Positions 10,794 to 22,510 are shown, counted from the stretch's first letter. The stretch: 64,000 nucleotides of DNA from Incurvaria masculella (GCA_946894095.1 OX335655.1:16740001-16804000), one strand, 5' to 3'. A program made the numbers and translations. Notes: generated from the letters alone by a model not told the origin.

Positions 10794-11824
10794 ATTCTAA
10801 TAGGACAAATACGGTAAATGTGCACATGTGCGCCCTCAAATCTTTATTACGACAGTTCTCTTTCCGCACGGACTCTAGTCTCCTCGTGACACGCCGCCTC
10901 CTTCCACGGCGCCGCGTCGCCATCGACAGAAGCACAGATTAATTTAAGTAATCTGTGACAGAAGTGAGTCGGCAGTCTAGTCGTCACGCGGCAATGCGTT
11001 TAAACGCAAACGTGCAATTTCCATTCTAAAGTCTACGTTATCTGGGAACTCAAGAGGATGTTTACAATTATGGCCTGTCCTTCGATAGTCGTTACAGAGA
11101 TGCCATCGCTACCTGAAACGGTTCGCGTCCTACATATAATTAAATACCTACATAACGACAACCTAGTTATATGCAAGGTTAAGTGTTGCACCAGTGTTTT
11201 ATAGTTACAAACCAGCTTCAGATATACAGGATAACCTTGAAGATACCTGCAGCATATGTAAAACCCCTAATATGTAAATAGCATGCGATATAGCAAAACT
11301 CAATCAGAAACAATGACCAATTTTTCGGGTTTCAGAGGGAAAAAAATGTTAAGATTCCAAAAAAAATCAAAAGTTTGAGAAACTCTTTTGACCAACCGCG
11401 TGGCCGGCTCGCAGCGCGGCGGGGAGGGGTGGGGGGCAACATCCTTGTACGATAAGCCTAACTATTCTTGAAATTTCGCGCTCCGGAATCATTCAGTCGA
11501 GAAAACCACTCCTTAAGTGGTTGTCAAAGCGATGTTCTCGATCGAAATATTTGAATCATTAAAATACCGTTCCCCAGAGGATTCCTGATTCCTGAGCACG
11601 GAATTCCAAGAATAGGCCGAGCGCTCAAAAGGTTTAGTTACGTTAACGTTTGCAAACCGTTTTTCAGTTTTATTATGAAATACGCAATGCCGGTTTGCAC
11701 CGCTTTATATTCGCGAAAAAATAAATTGAACATAAAACCGCTTGTCTGGGCAATACTAGCAAGCAGACAACAAAGCAAAAAATAAGAAAGCGCGTTATCT
11801 TCCGATTCGCGATTTCCAAAACTG
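10794..11824. other. No gene; unassigned
   Basis: No gene can be supported. 10860-10930 and 11390-11440 are GC-richer patches without open frames. Confidence 0.4.
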
Positions 11825-11990
11825 AAAATATTTTTAAATAAAAAAAGGACCGCCTTCAAAAAAACCGGAACTAAAAAGCAAAAAATAATTGGTTACTTTT
11901 AATTAATGTACGAAAAGCTATTTTAATTCTAACTAATTATGTACAATTTCTTAATTTTTAATCATCTTTTGAAGTCGGTGCCTTGGGTAG
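11825..11990 (+). repeat. Left arm of 166-bp inverted repeat
   Basis: This 166-bp arm is the reverse complement of 12768-12933 with no mismatch that I could find. It contains GACCGCCTTC, AACCGGAACTAAAAAGC and, at the inner end, GAAGTCGGTGCCTTGGGTAG. The spacer is 777 bp. Confidence 0.92.
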
Positions 11991-12767
11991 AGTTCGCTTC
12001 GCACGCTGCTGACCGAACAGACACTATTTCAGCCGAACACACCCGAAGTCTACGAGAGCGTAAACAACCTGAGTCAGTAATGATTGGTCCACAGAGCATT
12101 TTGTCTAACTGGAGATGCCCTTAGCGTTGGTTTACGTGCAAGCTGATATCGATACAGCGCAGCGTACTGAAATTGGGTTTCAGCGATTATTATTAGTACT
12201 TTCGGGTTTATAAAGGCTGGACTGGTGAAGGAGGACGTTAATTCGCTGCTCTGTGTTGATTGGTACTTCCCTGCGACATCGTTGTCTGAACGAGACGATT
12301 TCTGCCGAAATTGGTGAGATATGTACTAACCGCACACTCGTTTTGACACGTAGTTGAGAGCAGACACCTCAAAGTCGCTACCTATTGTTTTCTGTTCTTT
12401 TTTATGTTTGTATTTTTTTTTGTTTTGTGTTATGTAGGTATTTAGGTAGAATAAAAAGTACAAGCTACACCTACCTAAATATATATCATATAAGTGGTCG
12501 TTGTTTTTATATTGGTTTGTTCGTAAGGTTTTCTTGTAAATATTTTGTTTTTATTGTATTAGGTATTTAGTTTAAGTATAAGGCATATTTAAATTACAAA
12601 GTACTTGCCTAAATACCTACTTACATACGTTTTTCCGACCAGTTTGTTCATGTAATTTTTGTTATTGTGTTTTGTTCAAGTAGGTAAATGTAAGTAGCTA
12701 CCTACTTATATTTCTTTCTTAGCCATAGGTAATATTAATCTAACTACTTGCAGCCCTTAAAGAACGT
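11991..12767. other. Spacer between the 166-bp inverted arms
   Basis: AT-rich, with a short GC-richer start (GCACGCTGCTGACCGAACAG). No open frame of interest. Confidence 0.5.
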
Positions 12768-12933
12768 CTACCCAAGGCACCGACTTCAAAAGATGATTAA
12801 AAATTAAGAAATTGTACATAATTAGTTAGAATTAAAATAGCTTTTCGTACATTAATTAAAAGTAACCAATTATTTTTTGCTTTTTAGTTCCGGTTTTTTT
12901 GAAGGCGGTCCTTTTTTTATTTAAAAATATTTT
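12768..12933 (-). repeat. Right arm of 166-bp inverted repeat
   Basis: Reverse complement of 11825-11990. Confidence 0.92.
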
Positions 12934-14000
12934 ATTTTTTGCTTTTTAGTGGTGGCGTAACTTTTAAGTCAAGGTGGGCGAGCCCTCCTGCTCAACTTCA
13001 CATACAAAGTGGAAAGAAGATATACATACATATACAATTCAATACAATACAATGAACGAGCATTAGCAGAAATACAACCATTGAGAAATCTCATTTCTGA
13101 CGAAAGGTAGACCGGTAACTATCTGGATTCATGAGTTCACGGTTGATACGTACGATAATTGATACGATGAGATCACGTGAGATAGAGTGCTGTGACAGAC
13201 GGACGGACGGACGGACAGCGGAAGTTGGTGCCCTTTGGGAACGGAACCCTAAAAAGACAAAACAACGATGAACCGGAACCGCTGAGCTTCTGAATTTCTC
13301 ATCCTACCATCGTTCCGGATAGTCTGTTTCTTGCGTAAGTTTAAGTTGTATGAAAATGTGTACATATCGGCCTCGTTTATCCCCCCTTAACAGTTGAATT
13401 TTGTAAAATCCGTTGTGAGCGAGCCTTTTCGAATTAACAAGAAGTCACTGAAAATTTTAAGTTTCGAGGATAATTGGTTTCAGAGATCTCAACATGAGTG
13501 GTTTTCGCCTAAATGTGTTCATTTTGACCTGTTTTACCCCCCTAATAGTATAATTTCCAAAAATATTTTCTTCTTAAGAATTCCCATCTAAAACAAAACA
13601 TACTCTGACATTTCTGGGTTCAGCGGCTCTAGAGATAGAAATGTGTACAATTTGCCCTCTTTTACCCCCCTTGAATACCCCCAACAGTTGAAGTAAAAAA
13701 AAACCTCTCATACTGAGCAATCTCACCCGAAAAGAAAGCTACTGTAACTAAAAAATCACTTTTCTGGGTTCGCGGGGTTAAGAAATTCGATGTTTGTTAT
13801 AGTTAAGTACCAAACTACTGAACCGATTTTGATAAAAAAAAAATGGGACCAACTAGAAAGTATACCCTTTCGAACAAAAAAAGAATTTTCCAAATCGGTC
13901 CACGGGTCTTCGAGTAATCGGTGAACATACATAAAAAAAAAAAAAAAAAAAAAAGATTCCGACTAATTGATAACCTCCTCCTTTTTTGAAGTCGGTTAAA
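12934..14000. mobile_element. Remainder of an AACCGACTTC-family element
   Basis: Holds a short 3' piece of the GGTTCCGT element at 13195-13257 (ACGG core, then GGAACGGAACCCTAAAAAG). It then has AT-rich repeat sequence ending in poly-A at 13933-13954 and AACCTCCTCC...GAAGTCGGTTAAAA at about 13970-13999, the inverted equivalent of the end at 8390. The span is probably one composite element; its inner limits are unclear. Confidence 0.5.
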
Positions 14001-14636
14001 AAATAATCGTTCCGCTAGCAATCATTTTCCTCTACTAAACGGACGTTTAAGGTGACATAAGACCCTAGAACGACCGTATCCGATTCAGTAATCAAATATC
14101 TATGTAGTGTCCCGCTTGGAAACATTTTTCGTTTTGTCAATTTACTAATTACTATTATTTAAAACAAACGATTCTGAGCAAATCAAAGACGATTTCCCTC
14201 AGAAAATTAAAAATGTTTTCAAGGGTGACACTAGAAGATCAATTGGTGAATAAAATAAAATTAAAATAATATACCCTCATCGCTTATGTTGTAGGACTTT
14301 TCGCGATTCAACATCAAATCATTTTAAGGCTTGAATTTCAATGGCAAGGACCAACTTTTATCTTCTCTTCTCTTCTCTACTTATATAAAAGGCAACGTCT
14401 GTCCACATGCGAGAGGTAATCTCCGTAACCACAAAACAGATCAAGGTGCGATTTAAACCAATTTAAAGAGAACATCGCTGGGAACGCTTTAGCGTACATA
14501 CCATTGAGCTAAATATCCAAAGGGCTGAGCAATATCAATGAAATTACTCTCAAACAAAATTAATACTATGCCGTGGCGTATGGTGGCGTTACTTGCGACG
14601 TCATTCAAGTATTCACTATTTTTTCGCACTAATGTT
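14001..14636. other. No gene seen
   Basis: AT-rich, no supported feature. Confidence 0.4.
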
Positions 14637-14740
14637 CAGAAAGCGGATGGCGCAGGGCGGAATACCGACTCTTCTATACGTATTTTGTTCGGGAGGCTTC
14701 AGGTTCGAATCCTGATATCTCAATTAGTTTTTCTGTTTTT
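14637..14740 (+). mobile_element. tRNA-derived SINE head
   Basis: Contains an A-box-like GGATGGCGCAGGGCGG and, about 50 bases on, a B box AGGTTCGAATCCTGA, the spacing of a tRNA-derived RNA polymerase III promoter. It does not fold into a good tRNA cloverleaf with a clear anticodon arm. A T-rich stretch follows. I read it as a SINE head rather than a tRNA gene. Confidence 0.5.
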
Positions 14741-14901
14741 TTTTATCTCGCACATAATTATAACATGGATTCGACATAATAGATCTAATTTTTTTTCTGG
14801 TTTTTTTACATAATTTTACATAATAGTTTAATGGCAAAACTATTTTCCTAAGGAACAATTTAAATTCATGGTAGTCAGTGCAAGAAATTTTGTTCCTGAG
14901 T

Positions 14902-14992
14902 ACGGCTGAGTTAATCAATGTTCAAACACGTCACTTTTAGCGAACCGCATGGAGTTACTTCAATACTGTCCATACAAAGTGACGTGTTTAAT
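14902..14992 (-). mobile_element. GACGTG foldback MITE (family C), joined to 414-bp unit
   Basis: Contains ATCAATGTTCAAACACGTCA, CGAACCGCATGGAG and CAAAGTGACGTGTTTAATCA; the two ends can fold back on each other. Family members recur at about 22948, 25681, 27234, 51133 and 63923. Here the right end runs directly into the duplicated 414-bp unit. Confidence 0.6.
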
Positions 14993-15394
14993 CATACGCT
15001 GACAATGATATTGATATGCAATTTTACAGCGCCATCTCTACCCGGATCCTCTATTAGTTTATTTACTTCATTAGTATTAGCGATTAGAAGTTGGACACCG
15101 TTACATTGGTTACATCATAGATGGCGCTGTAAAAAGAAATTCTGAAAAGATAAAAGAAAAACAAGACCGATATTCTGCAAATATTTTCGCCGCAACTATT
15201 TACTATGGCATTATATAACTTTATAATTATATTATTTGCTTTTGTGTACAAAAACTTGATATAGGCCAGAACAGGTTTAAATTAGGCATGGGGATCTATC
15301 TTTTGTCTCAAAGAAAATCTTGAAACGTATGAAAATGTGTATGGGTAACCCATATCTTCAAACTAGGTATAAGAAAACGCACCTGTTTTTTAAT
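14981..15394 (+). repeat. First copy of a tandemly duplicated 414-bp unit
   Basis: Begins GACGTGTTTAATCATACGCT and ends CACCTGTTTTTTAAT. The second copy lies at 21204-21617 beyond the inserted retrotransposon, differing at roughly ten positions. Without the insertion the two copies would be tandem with a 424-bp period, joined by AATACAAAGT. The unit contains an inverted pair, CAGCGCCATCT and AGATGGCGCTG. Confidence 0.93.
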
Positions 15395-15403
15395 AATACA
15401 AAG

Positions 15404-15416
15404 TGACGTGTTTAAT
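15404..15416. repeat. Target-site duplication, 3' side of the retrotransposon
   Basis: TGACGTGTTTAAT here matches 21203-21215, bracketing the element at 15417-21202. The 12-13 bp length is normal for target-primed reverse transcription. Confidence 0.88.
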
Positions 15417-15681
15417 TGATTGATTGATTGATTTGTATTATGGCCTCTGTCCTTTTTTTAAAGACAATTTTGCCAGTGTCCAGTTGGCTTCGAGGTAAGT
15501 TTGGGCCAATGCCCTAGTTGACTCTGCCAAATACTATGGAGATTCATGTAGGAGTGGTTACCTATAGAACAAAGAAATGACTAGGTATCATAATTTTGTA
15601 AATTTTACAAACCTGAGATTTGGAGGCAGACATCACAACACAATATATAAATAACACAAATATATTTACACAAGAGGAATT

Positions 15682-17840
15682 TTACAGTTTAATGGAATTA
15701 TTTTTAATAAAATTAAATAATACTTGTAAGGTGGCTGGGTGGCAGAGGGTTAAAAGGTTTTTCATGTTTGTGGGTAGGGGTATTTTATATCTGGGTAGCA
15801 CGGTATATAGAGAAGGTTGGATTAGAGGAAATGAAAAGAATATATGGTCAAGGTCTCCATCCGCAAGTCCACACTCACAGAGTGAGGTATCCCTAACCCG
15901 TATTTTAAATAGGAATTCAGGGGTGCAGCAGTGTCCTAAACGCATTCTGCATATGACAGAGGTTTCCCTCTTTGTTAAAAGTTTATGTTTTGAAAACCAA
16001 GGTTTGATTGGTATCTCAGGTTGCAAGTCTGCATACAGCCGACCTTTTTCTTTGCTTGTATGGGACCACTGGCGGTTCCAAACTTTGCGAAGAGCCACTC
16101 TAGGGAGAGAGAGCAGATCGTTTGGATATATTTTAAAGTATTTTCTTTCACCAGTCAGTATGGCATCTTTAGCTATGGAGTCAACCTGTTCATTACCTAA
16201 AATACCAATATGGCTAGGCACCCACACAAGTGTCATTTCCTGTTCTTGCTCTACACAACCGACCAGGGCTTCCTTTATTTCAAATATAATTTTAGATGTT
16301 TTGGAAGAGAAGGGGTACTGATGCAAAGCTTGAAGGCAGCTTAGTGAGTCCGACACTATAAGAGATTTCTTAAAATTTAAACTACTGGCCATGGAGATAG
16401 CTTCTACTACGGCCACGCATTCACCAGTGAAGACAGAGCTTTCTGGGGGGCACTTCATTTTCCTGGTAGCCTTAGTGCGTTGATGCAGCATCGCTGCTCC
16501 TAGGCAACCAACCTCAGAACGCTTAGATGCATCAGTGTATATGACTTCTGAGTCGGGCCATCGCTGGGAGATTACTGAGGAGAATACCGTATTGGCGTTG
16601 ATAGTATTCTTATCAATTCCTATAGAAAATTCTACAGTTGGCTTATAAATTACAGAAAAGTATGGAGTACTATATAAAGGGATGGGGTTTGAACGGTGAA
16701 CGGGTGCCTTGAGGCCTTTAAATCTATTCATGCTCTTAACAAGAGTAGGGTACATTTTCCGGTTCCAGAAGGGCTTAGAGCGACAGTATTGAGAGAGGAG
16801 TTCCAATTTGGGGAAAATATGGTGTGTTGAGAGAGTAGAGGCTCTGTACAGAAACCGATCGGCCAAGTATTGCCGCCTCAGGGCGAGAGGGGGTTCTACA
16901 CACTCGACCTGCATCGCGTTGACTGGAGATGATTTCATAGCCCCAATGATGATTCTCATACTTTTTGACTGTATTAGTTCCAATTTCATGAGAGCTCTTT
17001 TACTGCATGGTTCGAGCAAAAATGTACCATAATCTAAATGGCTACGAACAAGAGCATTGTAGAGAAGCCTCTGAGAGAAAGGGTGAGCTCCCCACCAGAC
17101 GCCTGAAAGTGTGCGAAGAATATTAATATTTTTCTCACACTTCCCGACAATATATTCGAGGTGGGGGATCCCTGTCATCTTACAATCAAAGATAACTCCG
17201 AGAAACTTCACCTCCTTTTTAATGGCGATAGGTTTACCAGATATTGTTATAGTGACAGGGGGGATATGACGGCGTCTAGTGAACACAACTATACTGCTCT
17301 TTGTAGCGGATAATTCAAGACCGTGGTCAGACAGCCAGCTATTGAGGGATATTAGTGCATAGTTCAATGATTTTGACGCTTCGGGGACAGATATATTGGA
17401 ACTATTGACAAGTAAATCATCAGCATATTGTAGGATTCTGCAAAATGGAGTGACACTACGGTCAAGATCATAGGTGTATATGTTGTATAGCATGGGGCTA
17501 AGGACAGATCCCTGAGGAAGGCCACGCCATACCACTCTTTGCGCGATCATCTCCCCTTGAACCCTGAGATGAATAGTGCGAGAAACTAAAAGGTTGGAAA
17601 TGAAATTCACTAGCTTAACAGGAATCCTCAGCTGGAGCATTTTTTGCCTGAGGACTGGAAGCAAGACACTGTCGTATGCTGCCGAGATGTCTAAAAAGGC
17701 AGCGACAACAGATTCATTTCTCGTTTGTGCAAGCCGAATGTCTGTGTTAAAAACGCTGAGGCTATCAATGGTGCCTCTGCCTTTTCGGAATCCAAATTGA
17801 GTTGGAGCTAATATTTCTCTATTTTCTACAATCCAATCTA
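15682..17840 (-). pseudogene. ORF2 third segment: reverse transcriptase and RNase H
   Basis: The first in-frame ATG- or TTG-type codon gives a 660-residue product from 17664, but the frame is open from about 17840 and includes TQFGFRKGRGTIDS and FLDISAAYDSV (motif A). Residues from 17664: GLPQGSVLSP at about 49-58, YADD (catalytic) at 80-83, and FLGVIFD at about 154-160. The RNase H domain follows with YTDAS (about 376-380), a GE at about 415, SDS (about 438-440) and WVPSHIGILGNEQVDSIAKD (about 481-500). The key RNase H acidic residues appear present. A C-terminal CECGLADGDLDHIFFS zinc-type motif has Ser where I would expect the last Cys. It is separated from the upstream segment by a single-base shift near 17855. 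Confidence 0.9.
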
Positions 17841-18518
17841 ACCGATTCTTTCCAATTCCAATTGTTCCGCTATTTTAACAAGTGCTGATGATAGGGCAAT
17901 AGGTCGGTATGAAGATGGGTCATTAAGATCCTTTTTAGGCTTAGGTAGTGGAATTATGATCTGTGTTTTCCAGTTCTCTGGGACGTTACCAGATTTGAAA
18001 ACCAGGTTAATGAGCTTTAAAAAATAAACTAAGGTTTTGGGTTGGGACTTACAAATAAAAGAATATGGAATTCCATCAATTCCCGGAGCTGAGTCCTTAA
18101 CATGTTCCAGGACATATAGAAGTTCAGTAAGAGTAAAGTCGGACTCCATATGGTCAAAAGGAGGGGTAGTGGGGAAATATTGGGGGACTTGCTCAGCCTG
18201 AGGGGCTGTGGGAGGGGCCAATTTGTCTAAAAATGGTATAGTCCAGGCTGGTGAATCTGCCTTGTGGGAATTAACATCAGTGAAAACTGACCTATACCTT
18301 TTGATATTCTTCCATACAATGGATGATTTAGTTGATGGTGAAATGGATGTACAAAAGTGGTGCCACCCCTCACGCTTTTTTTTGCGGAGGAATCGTTTGG
18401 CTCGTGCTTCGTTTTTACGGAAGATAAGAAAATTATCCATCGACATATTGGAGCAGTATGTTTTTTCTGACGAATTTCTTATTTTGATTATCTGCGTGCA
18501 TTCCTTGTTCACGTTCAT
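17838..18518 (-). pseudogene. ORF2 second segment: linker and start of reverse transcriptase
   Basis: A 226-residue open segment. It starts in the linker after the endonuclease and contains APGIDGIPYSFIC and the reverse transcriptase entry motif SSYRPIALSSALVKIAEQL near its end. It then runs into a stop in a region with a TTGGAATTGGAA tandem, which probably marks the insertion that shifted the frame. The frame continues one register over into the 15682-17840 segment. It is not a separate gene. Confidence 0.85.
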
Positions 18519-19393
18519 GGGGGTGACGAAAGCTTATCAGAAGCGGCATTTTTAAGCGGGATGGTATCATCAGCAGCGCAAGTTAATAATTTTATGAATG
18601 AATCATAGCATGTGTCTATATTATCTATAGTAGCTATAGGAAGGGTGGTCACCTTGCTCTCTATCAGGCTGCTGAAAGAATACCAATCAGCACTACATAT
18701 TCTGTATTTAAGAAGTGGGGCTATATCCTTTTTTGGCAAAGTTTTTGATGGTAAGGTTATAGAAATCGGAAAGTGGTCGCTACCTCTCGAGAGGTTGGAC
18801 ACGTTCCATGTCATCAGAGAGGACAATATTGTAGAGCATAAGGTTAAGTCCACAGCACTAGCCCTCTGGTTTGGGGGGACTCTTCGGGTAGGTGAACCAT
18901 CATTTAAGATGCATATATTTTGGTCATCTATTAAATTTACGAGCCTTGTTCCAAATGAGTCCTGTTGGGGTGAGCCCCATAAGGGGTGGTGACAATTAAA
19001 ATCACCCAAAATGACAAATGGGGCTGGCAAACTATTAAATATTGAGGTCAGCTCCGGTATGATTGAGGGTAAAGGGTGGGGGACATATATACATAGGAAG
19101 GTAATGTCATTCGCCCGCACAGCCACAGCATTAAAATTGTTGCTATGTGGGGGAAGGGGCACCTGAGAATAGGGAATGGTGTTCTTAACTAACAGGGCAC
19201 AACCGCCCCATCCATCATCTCTGTCGTCACGAACGCAGGAGTGTCCAGATACTCTAAAAAGAGAGCCTGGCTTTAACCATGTCTCCGTGACGGCAGTGAT
19301 TATGGGGTTATATTTATTGAATAAAAAGATAATTTCATGTTTTTTATCCCGTATGCTTCGTGTATTCCATTGGAGCAGGTTGATTGGTTCCAT
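18515..19393 (-). pseudogene. ORF2 first segment: endonuclease domain
   Basis: A 292-residue segment starting MEPINLLQWNTRSIRDKKHE. It shows the endonuclease/exonuclease/phosphatase fold motifs in order: QWNTRSI (Asn), TETWL (Glu), GDFNCHHPLWG (Asp and Asn), VDLTLCS and SDHFPI (catalytic His). All the usual catalytic residues are there. The domain nicks target DNA to prime reverse transcription. The ATG overlaps the end of ORF1 by about 50 bases. The frame ends with a stop after LSSPP where a small insertion has shifted it into the next segment. Confidence 0.9.
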
Positions 19394-21021
19394 AGGTCAT
19401 TTTGGCAAGTGTACGAAGATGTTTGGCAACGTTGTACGGTAATTGGGATTGAGATGATATAAGTGAGATGAGTGTAATAAGCAATGTTTCAAGGATAGAG
19501 CTATCTGAAGATGTTGGAGTGTTATTATTACTGGGAGTTAGGGCACATCCATTTACTGGGGTTGGAGGAGTAAAACTATTTAGTATGTCCCGGTGTGCTG
19601 ATTTATCAAAACTTGGGGACAGAGGGGCATGTGACTTGGGTTTCAAAAAAAACAGTTTTACGGTAGGAGGAATTTTGGGAACTGGTAGGTTGCTTATTAG
19701 AGGCTGCTTCTGCGTATGACCCCCTGGGAGGTCCAGTTTTTCTAGCAGCTTCTGCGTACGATATAGATTCATCGGCCATTAAACTTTTGATATTTTGTTG
19801 TCTGCCATGCTCAGAGCACACTTTACTGGTGGCCACGTGGCTACCTGAGCATGAGAGACAGAAAAAGTCTTTGACATTGCAGGAATCGCCAGAATGCGTG
19901 TCTCCACATTTGTAGCAGCGAGGTGTCGATCTGCATTGTAGTTTAGTATGTCCAAATCGACAACAGTTGTGACATTGTACTGTAGGGTAGTTGTATTTTT
20001 CAATGGGCAGTGAATTGTGACAGCAGAAAACTCTATTTGGTAGAACTTGTCCATCGAATGTAAGAACCACTGTTTGCGATGGATTCCAGGTAGTGGTACC
20101 TTCGGACATAGACTTATAGTTCAGCCTTCTGATTTTAATAATTTTGCCACAACCTTTGGGAACGGCCACACATTCTAAAATATCCTCTTCAGACCAATCT
20201 GCGGGGATCTGTCTGACCAGACCCATTCTAGTAACATTATAAGTGGGGATTATGGCCCTATATTTTTGGGTACTTAAAAAGTCGCTACTTAGAAAAGCAT
20301 TTGCATACTCAGCTGATCGAAATTCTACAGAAATTCGGTTGCGACCTAAGCTTTTGACTCCTCCTTGGGAGATATTGCCAACCTTGTGCTGCATTAAGAG
20401 GCGCCCGAATTTAATATGGTGAATTGTCGTGCCTGCCGAGGGATCTGCCTCTACCCGGAAGATGTGTACCAAGAATGGTCCACTATCGGTGCAGTTGTAA
20501 AATTGTCTGCCGATTTGAGGGGATGAATACTGAGTCTGAGAGGGTGAAGTAGGGATAGGTTGGGAGGGAGGGATAGTTTGAGACGGGGGGGTGCTTTGGG
20601 AAGTTAAGGAGTGTGTGTCAGAAATGGTTTGGGGGAGAACAGAATTATTTTTTGATGTATCAGAAAGAGTGGATATTTTATTGGAAATCTTTCTGTCTTT
20701 GTTGGGAGTTAGGGCTTGAGCTTTACGTCTAGTCCGAGCAAGGTCCTTATCTGATTCGTCCGAGCAGTTGTAGATTTTAGTTTTCCTTTTTCTTTGCCGT
20801 TCGACAGTACCGTCATTTGAACAGTCCATGTCGTCTGAGGTGTTAACTGTGGTATATGCTGCTGGGGACGGAGTGGATGAATACTGTGGAATTAGGGAAG
20901 GAGACCCGTCACGGGACTCGACATCGCGAGCTGCAGCTGATACCGCTAACTCTAGATCTCGATCAGAGACCTGGCCCCCACCGGGGTCCGCCGGTCCCTG
21001 ATCCCTCGCAACTTTATCCAT
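19344..21021 (-). pseudogene. ORF1: zinc-knuckle nucleic-acid-binding protein
   Basis: From the ATG at 21021, 471 residues are open to a stop at 19606. The N-terminal 170 residues are low-complexity, rich in Ser, Pro and Thr (with PPSQTIPPSQPIPTSPSQ). A conserved middle domain follows. Then come three zinc knuckles: CHNCCRFGHTKLQC (350-363), CYKCGDTHSGDSC (369-381) and CLSCSGSHVATSKVC (388-402). After a one-base slip near 19610 the reading resumes in the next frame and ends at 19344, overlapping the ORF2 start at 19393. The protein coats the element RNA and chaperones annealing in related elements. Confidence 0.88.
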
Positions 21022-21202
21022 ATCCGTGCATGTAGGAAATGGTCAATAGAATAATTATATATATACGTACAGTTATAGGACGTCACCAAACACAAAACAA
21101 CACAAAACAAATCTCAAGGGTCTTTAAACCGAGAAATAAGCAAAAAAACCACGAGCCGACTCACTAACACATGTGGTAACCATAGAGAGCGGCGGCAGAG
21201 TC

Positions 21203-21215
21203 TGACGTGTTTAAT
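21203..21215. repeat. Target-site duplication, 5' side of the retrotransposon
   Basis: TGACGTGTTTAAT, matching 15404-15416. Confidence 0.88.
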
Positions 21216-21617
21216 CATACGCTGACAATGATATTGATATGCAATTTTACAGCGCCATCTCTACCCGGATCCTCTATTAGTTTATTTACTTCATTAGTAC
21301 TAGCGATTAGAAGTTGGACACCGTTACATTGGTTATATCATAGATGGCGCTGTAAAAAGAAATTCTGAAAAGATAAAAGAAAAACAAGACCGATATTCTG
21401 CAAATATTTTCGCCGCAACTATTTACTATGGCATTATATAACTTTATAATTATATTATTTGCTTTTGTGTAACAAAACTTTGTATAGGCTAGAACAGGTT
21501 TAAATTAGGCATGGGGATCTATCTTTTGTCTCAAAAAAAATCTTGAAACGTATGAAAATGTGTATGGGTAACCCATATCTTCAAACTAGGTATAAGAAAA
21601 GGCACCTGTTTTTTAAT
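21204..21617 (+). repeat. Second copy of the 414-bp unit
   Basis: Partner of 14981-15394, about 98% identical by eye. Its first 12 bases double as the retrotransposon target-site duplication. Confidence 0.93.
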
Positions 21618-21671
21618 GAATAGTTTCTATGGTTTGGTCAAGAATATGAGTTTGGTGTTGGTCATCAATGA

Positions 21672-21806
21672 TTGCACTTTTTTTTTTATGCGACCTGACA
21701 TGGATAGCTAATACCACACAACTACCGTTATGATATTAGCCCAATACACCACATTCCCGAAGGAATTAGGTGCCATGCCAGGACCTTCCCTTTATGAGCA
21801 CGGCTT
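21672..21806 (-). mobile_element. 5S-like SINE, 3' fragment
   Basis: Reverse-strand 3' third of the SINE: poly-T, then GCTAATACCACA and ATTAGGTGCCATGCCAGGAC. The head is missing. Confidence 0.65.
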
Positions 21807-21892
21807 ATTATGTATCTTCTTTCCAGACTCGCTAATTGTACGGACATGCATGGCTTTATTATTCCCGCAACTTTAGGGCTAATTAGCATCAG

Positions 21893-22017
21893 TGGGCCCA
21901 TTCAGGTAAGAGTGTCTTCGAGTTCGTTAGTGAGTTAACCTAAAAATAGCTGGGAAATATATAATTTGTGGATATTTAACGACGAATTCGCTCTCACTAT
22001 TACCTGAGTGGGCCCCA
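21893..22017. mobile_element. Small palindromic MITE, about 125 bp
   Basis: Ends GTGGGCCCATTCAGGTAAGA and complement-like TATTACCTGAGTGGGCCCC. A relative sharing GAGTTAACCTAAAAATAGCT lies at about 24655-24885. Confidence 0.6.
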
Positions 22018-22201
22018 TGCATTTCATACCCATGCAGTGGTATGAAATGCTTATAAAGTTTGGTTCCCACGTCTAGCCTGATCTGCTCACAACTTAAAAG
22101 CTACATGAAATAACTCTTAATTACCAGAGCGGTGAGCATTAGGGTGAAATGCTTATAACTTGAGAACTACTCACCCGATTTATATGCGAATTGTATCTAC
22201 G

Positions 22202-22510
22202 TTTGGCATCTCTGAGTGCGCTCGAGTTACGGATGGGTGACCGTTTTAGGTGTTGAGGCTAGCTGTGTTTTGTATAGAGGCATATGTCCAGCAGTGGACG
22301 CAATCACGCTGACTGACTGACTGACTGACTGACTGACTGACTGACTGTGCTTTGTATGCCACGTAAAACTTTTGTTCAACTTTCGTAGGGTTTATTCCCA
22401 TACCATCGCATTGAAGGAATGCATAATCGGGACATGAATATTGTCGTGTTTTAGATCCATTTGAATGTGGAAGTGTCATTGCGGGAAGATCCTGGTGAAC
22501 CTGGTACTCT
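22202..22510 (+). mobile_element. Diverged 5S-like SINE with LINE-type tail
   Basis: Contains ACGGATGGGTGACCGTTTTA (5S box-C-like) and later CATACCATCGCATTGAAGG, a diverged form of the SINE body. In the middle, GCATATGTCCAGCAGTGGAC followed by a (GACT)n run at 22309-22347 resembles the 3' end of RTE-type LINEs. The piece is therefore a composite or a nested insertion. Confidence 0.5.
22309..22347. repeat. (GACT)n microsatellite
   Basis: About ten perfect tetranucleotide units following the LINE-like 3' end. Confidence 0.9.

Larger units (their letters stand above)
15417..21202 (-). mobile_element. Near full-length I-type non-LTR retrotransposon
   Basis: An element of about 5.79 kb with two overlapping ORFs, a 5' leader (21022-21202) and a 3' tail of tandem TCAA repeats at 15417-15435. 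ORF1 is a zinc-knuckle nucleic-acid-binding protein. ORF2 carries an apurinic-type endonuclease, reverse transcriptase and RNase H in that order. An RNase H after the reverse transcriptase is characteristic of the I group and is absent from Jockey, CR1 and most R1 elements. Three frameshifts have killed it (one in ORF1, two in ORF2), but the rest of the reading frames is intact, so the insertion is fairly recent. No internal poly-A or LTR is present. Confidence 0.9.

Noticed and set aside
14637..14740. tRNA gene
   Set aside because: A and B boxes are present but the anticodon and acceptor stems do not pair; it is a SINE head.
15620..16321. 233-codon plus-strand frame
   Set aside because: It is the antisense shadow of the RNase H coding region on the minus strand.
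14981..21617. LTR retrotransposon
   Set aside because: The flanking 414-bp repeats look like LTRs, but the ORFs are those of a non-LTR element, a 12-13-bp target duplication lies inside, and there is no protease, integrase or primer-binding site.
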